A stretch of DNA of 64,000 nt from Halobacillus amylolyticus. GTDB taxonomy: Bacteria; Bacillota; Bacilli; Bacillales; Halobacillaceae. A model generated the notes under the pieces. The model was given only the letters and a program-made list of their open reading frames with translations, was not told the origin of the DNA and did no database searches. A program made the position numbers and the translations under genes. Positions 61,570 to 64,000 of this stretch are shown here, one piece after another. The DNA is taken from positions 1 to 64,000 of the forward strand of contig NZ_CP095076.1 in assembly GCF_022921115.1 (NCBI RefSeq). The letters are read 5' to 3'. Each line of letters opens with the position of its first letter. Within the stretch, counting starts at the first letter, position 1.

Positions 61570-63231
61570 TTAACTAAATCGTTCCCTTAACCAAGCTTCT
61601 AAAGTAAGAGCTCTTCCTATTGAAGAAATGTCAGAAAAGCTAGAGATATTACCGTGATAAAAATTTTCTAATCTATCATTGAACGTATCTATATCTACAT
61701 CTATGAAATTCCTTACATATTCAAGGTCGCTAAACTTAGTGATACTTGACCATTCTTTTTGGATACCCTTTATGATCAAATGGCCTTGAGTTGACTTACC
61801 AACCCTTGTTCTAATTTTTTCGGGCAAAATACCTTTTAAAGCAGCTCTTAAAATATACTTATTTGATTTCTTATTATCTTTAAAATAGGGAGGTATATTG
61901 AGTAAAAATTCAATTAATTCTAGATTTAAAAATGGATATCTGATTTCTACCCCATGTCTTCCATAAATATACGGTGCCGACCATTCATGCCCATTTTGAT
62001 AAACGATAGCTTTGTAATAGTTCTCAATTCCTTTAGAGTCTGAAGTGTAACCGTTTGAAACGAAATTAGTTTTAAGTTGAGGTTTGTTTTTCATCCATAA
62101 AATCTCCTCGTTCGGAGGGATAAGAGATTTCCAGTATTCTTTTTTAAAGCTTTCTTTGATACCGGATTTCCCCAAAATATTCGTATAGTGTTTAATGAAT
62201 GTATTGAATCTTCTCCTAACTAATAACTCTCTTAAAAAGCCTTTCTGAGTGTCTAGTACATGATCTCCTAAATGACCACTGAAAATGTACTTAATATTAC
62301 TTTGCTCCAAGAGGGGAGGAACAAGTTTAGCTAGTGCATGATTCAAGAAAGGGAAGGGTTCAGGATACTTACCTAGTACCTCCAGTCCGTCCTTAAAGCT
62401 CCAATAATCATCTGCTTCTAATATAGTACTTTCTTTGGGAGGATACCTTCTCAGGGATTCCTTTATATAGGATGTTTCGTTAGCATCTGGATTTGAAAAG
62501 TTTAGAGAATATGTATATGTATTCATAGGATTTAAATATCTTTTATTGTACGCAAAACTGTAAATACTATTTGAATCCAGCCCACCACTAAGAGAAAAGG
62601 CAATCTTTTCATTTTTGATATCCGAAAAGTTTTTATCAATAGAATTCTCAAAGATGGTTTGAAAGGAATTGATTAAATCTTCCTCATTATCAAGATATCT
62701 GTAATCGTTTTTCGGGAATTTATAATACATATATTTTTCCACTTTTTTATCATTAAGGTTAATGCATACAGCTTGTCCAGGCTCAACTCTAAAAATGTTT
62801 TTGTATATTGTAGGGCTAGTAGCTGAGGGCCTTATAGATATATACCGTTCGATATATTCACTGTTCAATATTAAGTCTGATGAAGACTCTTCGAGTAGAT
62901 GATCAATGTGGGATGACCATAAAACAGAGTTCTCATCAATACTATAAAATAAAGGTTTCAGTCCTAAAGGATCCTTTGCAAGAGTCAGGATATTTTTGTG
63001 AACATCAAATATAACTAGTGAAAACCCACCTTTAAAGTTATTTAAAAATGAAAATCCATTGACTAAGTATCGTTCAACAATTGTTTCAGCATGGAAATTG
63101 CTAAGTTCTCCATTTTTAAAAACGTAATAAGTTTTTTCACCTACAAATACTTTCTGTTGCTCTATGAATTTATTACTCTTTCTTGCATTTTGAAGATCCT
63201 CAAATGCGCTAGTTAGACCTAAAAAGGACAT
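61570..63231 (-). CDS. Lasso cyclase (asparagine synthetase-like C protein)
   Basis: A 553-residue enzyme that adenylates the side-chain carboxylate of the acceptor residue and closes the macrolactam. The N-terminal amidotransferase-like domain lacks the usual Cys2 (MSFLGL), as common for lasso cyclases, while the synthetase domain has the PP-loop SLSGGLDSNSIYS (215-220) and the C-terminal RYPFLNLELIEFLLNIPPY and RVGKSTQGH. AAAGGAGAAGATCA precedes ATG 63231. It follows the leader peptidase by 12 bases. Confidence 0.93.
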   Translation of the reverse strand: MSFLGLTSAFEDLQNARKSNKFIEQQKVFVGEKTYYVFKNGELSNFHAETIVERYLVNGFSFLNNFKGGFSLVIFDVHKNILTLAKDPLGLKPLFYSIDENSVLWSSHIDHLLEESSSDLILNSEYIERYISIRPSATSPTIYKNIFRVEPGQAVCINLNDKKVEKYMYYKFPKNDYRYLDNEEDLINSFQTIFENSIDKNFSDIKNEKIAFSLSGGLDSNSIYSFAYNKRYLNPMNTYTYSLNFSNPDANETSYIKESLRRYPPKESTILEADDYWSFKDGLEVLGKYPEPFPFLNHALAKLVPPLLEQSNIKYIFSGHLGDHVLDTQKGFLRELLVRRRFNTFIKHYTNILGKSGIKESFKKEYWKSLIPPNEEILWMKNKPQLKTNFVSNGYTSDSKGIENYYKAIVYQNGHEWSAPYIYGRHGVEIRYPFLNLELIEFLLNIPPYFKDNKKSNKYILRAALKGILPEKIRTRVGKSTQGHLIIKGIQKEWSSITKFSDLEYVRNFIDVDIDTFNDRLENFYHGNISSFSDISSIGRALTLEAWLRERFS

Positions 63232-63243
63232 TGATCTTCTCCT

Positions 63244-63633
63244 TTAGCTTTTAAAAGTAGTTAAATACTTACTTCTGATATATTCTTCATTATCATTGAT
63301 AACTTTGCCATTGTATTCTAGCCAAGCATGAGCTTCAAAGGTTTCTCGTGCTATCCCTATATGAATAGCAATATCATAGCCTAGTTTTTTAATTAACATA
63401 TAGCCTACTAGTGACTTGTGAAGACATAAGGCCTTTGACTTAAGTGGATGATGCTGACAAACTGAATCTATATCCTTACATATTTGAACAATATCACTTG
63501 TTTCTGTGACCTTTTTACGGTAATTCTTATACTTCATATTTAAATCTTCTATGATTGGCTTTATTCCATAATCCTTTAATTTTTTATCCACCGAGTACAG
63601 TAGTACAAAGATTCTGACCTTATTTTTTTTCAT
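63244..63633 (-). CDS. Lasso leader peptidase (B2, transglutaminase-like)
   Basis: A 129-residue cysteine protease that removes the leader. The triad is C70 (ALCLHKSLVGYMLIKKLG), H102 (FEAHAWLEYNG) and D114 (VINDN), in the standard B2 arrangement. GGTGATGGAAACAA precedes ATG 63633, which lies inside the end of the RRE gene (14-base overlap), so the two are translationally coupled; in other species they are fused. Confidence 0.93.
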   Translation of the reverse strand: MKKNKVRIFVLLYSVDKKLKDYGIKPIIEDLNMKYKNYRKKVTETSDIVQICKDIDSVCQHHPLKSKALCLHKSLVGYMLIKKLGYDIAIHIGIARETFEAHAWLEYNGKVINDNEEYIRSKYLTTFKS

Positions 63634-63898
63634 TTGTTTCCATCACCAATTCGGCTTTTATTAGGGAATCGAGAAATTGTTGCACGTCATTCCTTAGAAC
63701 ATCCTCTGAGACATCAAATTTATTTAAAGCGCTTACAATTATATCGTTTATATTACATACATCATTCTCATCTATTAAACTCCAAATAAATTTTGAAAAA
63801 TTATCTAAGCTATAATACATACTGTTATTGTAATCGAATATAATTGATTGCTCTTCAGAGATGTCAGTTACATATACATCTTCTTTAATAGTATACAT
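63620..63898 (-). CDS. PqqD-like RRE protein (lasso B1)
   Basis: A 92-residue winged-helix RiPP recognition element that binds the leader and delivers the precursor to protease and cyclase. VYVTDISEEQSIIFDYNNSM, YYSLDNFSKFIWSLID and DVQQFLDSLIKAELV match the PqqD fold. GGAGGTAATTT precedes ATG 63898. It is the first gene of the operon. Confidence 0.9.
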   Translation of the reverse strand: MYTIKEDVYVTDISEEQSIIFDYNNSMYYSLDNFSKFIWSLIDENDVCNINDIIVSALNKFDVSEDVLRNDVQQFLDSLIKAELVMETNEKK

Positions 63899-63927
63899 AA
63901 ATTACCTCCATATCTATTTATAGACAT

Positions 63928-63956
63928 ATAGTAACATTAGGATTTATAATTTGCAA
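63928..63956 (-). promoter_or_regulatory. Promoter of the lasso operon
   Basis: On the minus strand TTGCAA (63956-63951), 17 bases and TACTAT (63933-63928) form a good sigma-A-type promoter about 30 bases upstream of the first start codon, so the operon start is inside the window. Confidence 0.7.
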
Positions 63957-64000
63957 AAAATTACATATATATTTTTCCTAAATTGACTAGTAACGAATCC

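Overview
The window reads as DNA of an endospore-forming, low-GC Bacillota, most likely Bacillaceae. It carries spoIIP, a spoVAF-like gene, a ywmB-like gene, HU of the HBsu type and AGGAGG-type ribosome binding sites. A ParA/ribbon-helix-helix partition locus, ArdC, a type I toxin, serine resolvases and many transposon ends suggest a large plasmid or a plasmid-derived island. No replication initiator and no rRNA or tRNA genes were seen. The genus cannot be named from the sequence alone.

Layout. 0-7 kb: end of spoIIP, a class F-like sortase with a C-terminal FnIII-like domain, a frameshifted M42 aminopeptidase, a frameshifted spoVAF and a dihydrolipoyl dehydrogenase. 7.2-21.8 kb: a Tn3-family element of Tn1546 type (tnpA and tnpR divergent, 38-bp ends). 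Its interior holds a broken second Tn3 transposase, a group II intron remnant, an HxlR regulator/iron alcohol dehydrogenase pair, an SDR oxidoreductase, a near-complete group II intron and two small envelope proteins. 22-28.5 kb: plasmid maintenance, with about ten palindromic parS-like sites around parA/RHH parB, a 27-residue holin-like type I toxin with an antisense RNA, frameshifted ardC and a YoqV-like DNA ligase, closed by two abutting Tn3-type ends. 28.8-38 kb: GNAT, MerR/thioredoxin-like pair, succinate-semialdehyde dehydrogenase, YwmB-like protein, frameshifted ccsB, cadCA and a cation diffusion facilitator.

38-49.6 kb: two serine recombinases with their res regions, HU, and a type I restriction-modification operon (half-length S, HsdM, HsdS, HsdR) under a duplicated operator. 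It is followed by a RecB-like nuclease candidate, a PBECR-like protein and a candidate structured RNA with its own promoter and terminator. 49.6-57.5 kb: an IS21 remnant cut by a complete Tn4430-like transposon (TnpI + TnpA, identical 39-bp ends, two secreted cargo proteins), then IS231-like and IS66 remnants.

57.7-64 kb: a leftward operon for a lasso peptide. From its promoter at about 63.94 kb the order is PqqD/RRE protein, transglutaminase-like leader peptidase, lasso cyclase, a 47-residue precursor, ABC exporter and two Opp-type permeases. The predicted core has a Gly1-Glu9 ring and two cysteines, both outside the ring, a class IV-like arrangement. This cluster is the strongest candidate for a new product in the window.

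At least five genes carry single-base frameshifts and cadA has an in-frame TGA, so either the region is decaying or the assembly contains indel errors.
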